Source: CAVPGH01 sp046726955 (GTDB taxonomy: Bacteria > Acidobacteriota > Vicinamibacteria > Fen-336). Taken from it: a DNA stretch of 5,621 nucleotides. The stretch lies in the NCBI GenBank assembly GCA_046726955.1, contig JBKPBQ010000131.1, forward strand, positions 1-5,621, in the 5' to 3' direction. Shown here piece by piece: positions 5,552 to 5,621 of the stretch. Both the position numbers and the translations under genes were made by a program. The notes beneath the pieces were generated by a model. It was given only the letters and a program-made list of their open reading frames with translations, ran no database searches and was not told the DNA's origin. How positions within the stretch are numbered: position 1 is the stretch's first letter; each line of letters begins with the position of its first letter.

Positions 5552-5621
5552 GTTCCCGATCTTGAAGGCGACGGAGACGACGATGCGCACCTTGACGGGC
5601 GCACCGTCCTTGGTGCCGGGT
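5549..5621 (-). CDS. TonB-family C-terminal end (partial, 3' end only)
   Basis: Only the last 23 codons and the stop are in the window; the gene enters from the right edge. The peptide runs PGTKDGAPVKVRIVVSVAFKIGN in two recognisable parts: the KDGAPVKV turn and the final beta strand VSVAFKI. This is the typical ending of a TonB C-terminal domain, where kDGkPV precedes a last strand ending in F-hydrophobic. Such proteins pass inner-membrane proton-motive energy to outer-membrane receptors, or use the domain in other envelope roles. The TAG stop lies within the right arm of the palindromic element, so the original C-terminus may have been altered by its insertion. The call rests on a short stretch. 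Confidence 0.6.
   Translation of the reverse strand, partial: PGTKDGAPVKVRIVVSVAFKIGN

Noticed and set aside
5238..5604. Minus-strand open frames opposite the small membrane protein and across the palindrome
   Set aside because: They are Arg/Ser/Pro-rich shadows with no family resemblance; the TonB-like frame and the plus-strand membrane protein explain this region better.
1..5621. CRISPR array, tRNA, rRNA, transposase or phage genes
   Set aside because: I looked for regularly spaced repeats, tRNA-like cloverleaf ends and recombinase motifs and saw none. The only long repeats are the carboxyltransferase core pair and the 5469-5551 palindrome.

Overview
The window is GC-rich and densely coded. 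It appears to be chromosomal DNA of a free-living diderm (Gram-negative type) bacterium: it carries HslUV, a lipoprotein and the end of a TonB-like protein. I cannot name the phylum from sequence alone; a high-GC deltaproteobacterial/Myxococcota-like or NC10/Rokubacteria-like lineage would fit, but this is a guess.

Layout. Positions 1-5005 hold a tight, leftward-reading (minus-strand) gene cluster. In transcription order it is: hslV (peptidase), hslU (ATPase), a fibronectin-III-like lipoprotein, a short remnant of a fumarylacetoacetate-hydrolase (FAH) family gene, a transaldolase/fructose-6-phosphate-aldolase family gene, a small FmdB-type zinc-ribbon protein, and the 5' part of an acyl-CoA carboxylase carboxyltransferase gene running off the left edge. 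Neighbouring genes overlap by 1-2 bases or lie at most 9 bases apart. A good sigma-70-like promoter (TTGACC, 18 bp, TATACT) sits just before hslV, so the whole set is probably one operon. On the right, a divergent plus-strand gene (5087-5449) encodes a small four-helix membrane protein. It converges on the 3' end of a minus-strand gene whose last 23 codons look like a TonB C-terminal domain. An 83-bp palindromic element separates the two and supplies the stop codon of the latter.

The genes are mostly housekeeping: a heat-shock-type protease, a sugar aldolase and an acyl-CoA carboxylase subunit. I see no evidence of a new multi-gene system. The real anomalies are three. (1) The carboxyltransferase reading frame contains its acyl-CoA-binding core twice (72 residues, offset 121 codons, about 83% nucleotide identity), joined in frame at a short possible microhomology. 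(2) The FAH gene is reduced to roughly its last 45 recognisable codons, directly after the lipoprotein. (3) A palindromic repeat lies at the end of the TonB-like gene. The first two could be genuine rearrangements or assembly joins, and should be checked before anyone builds on them.
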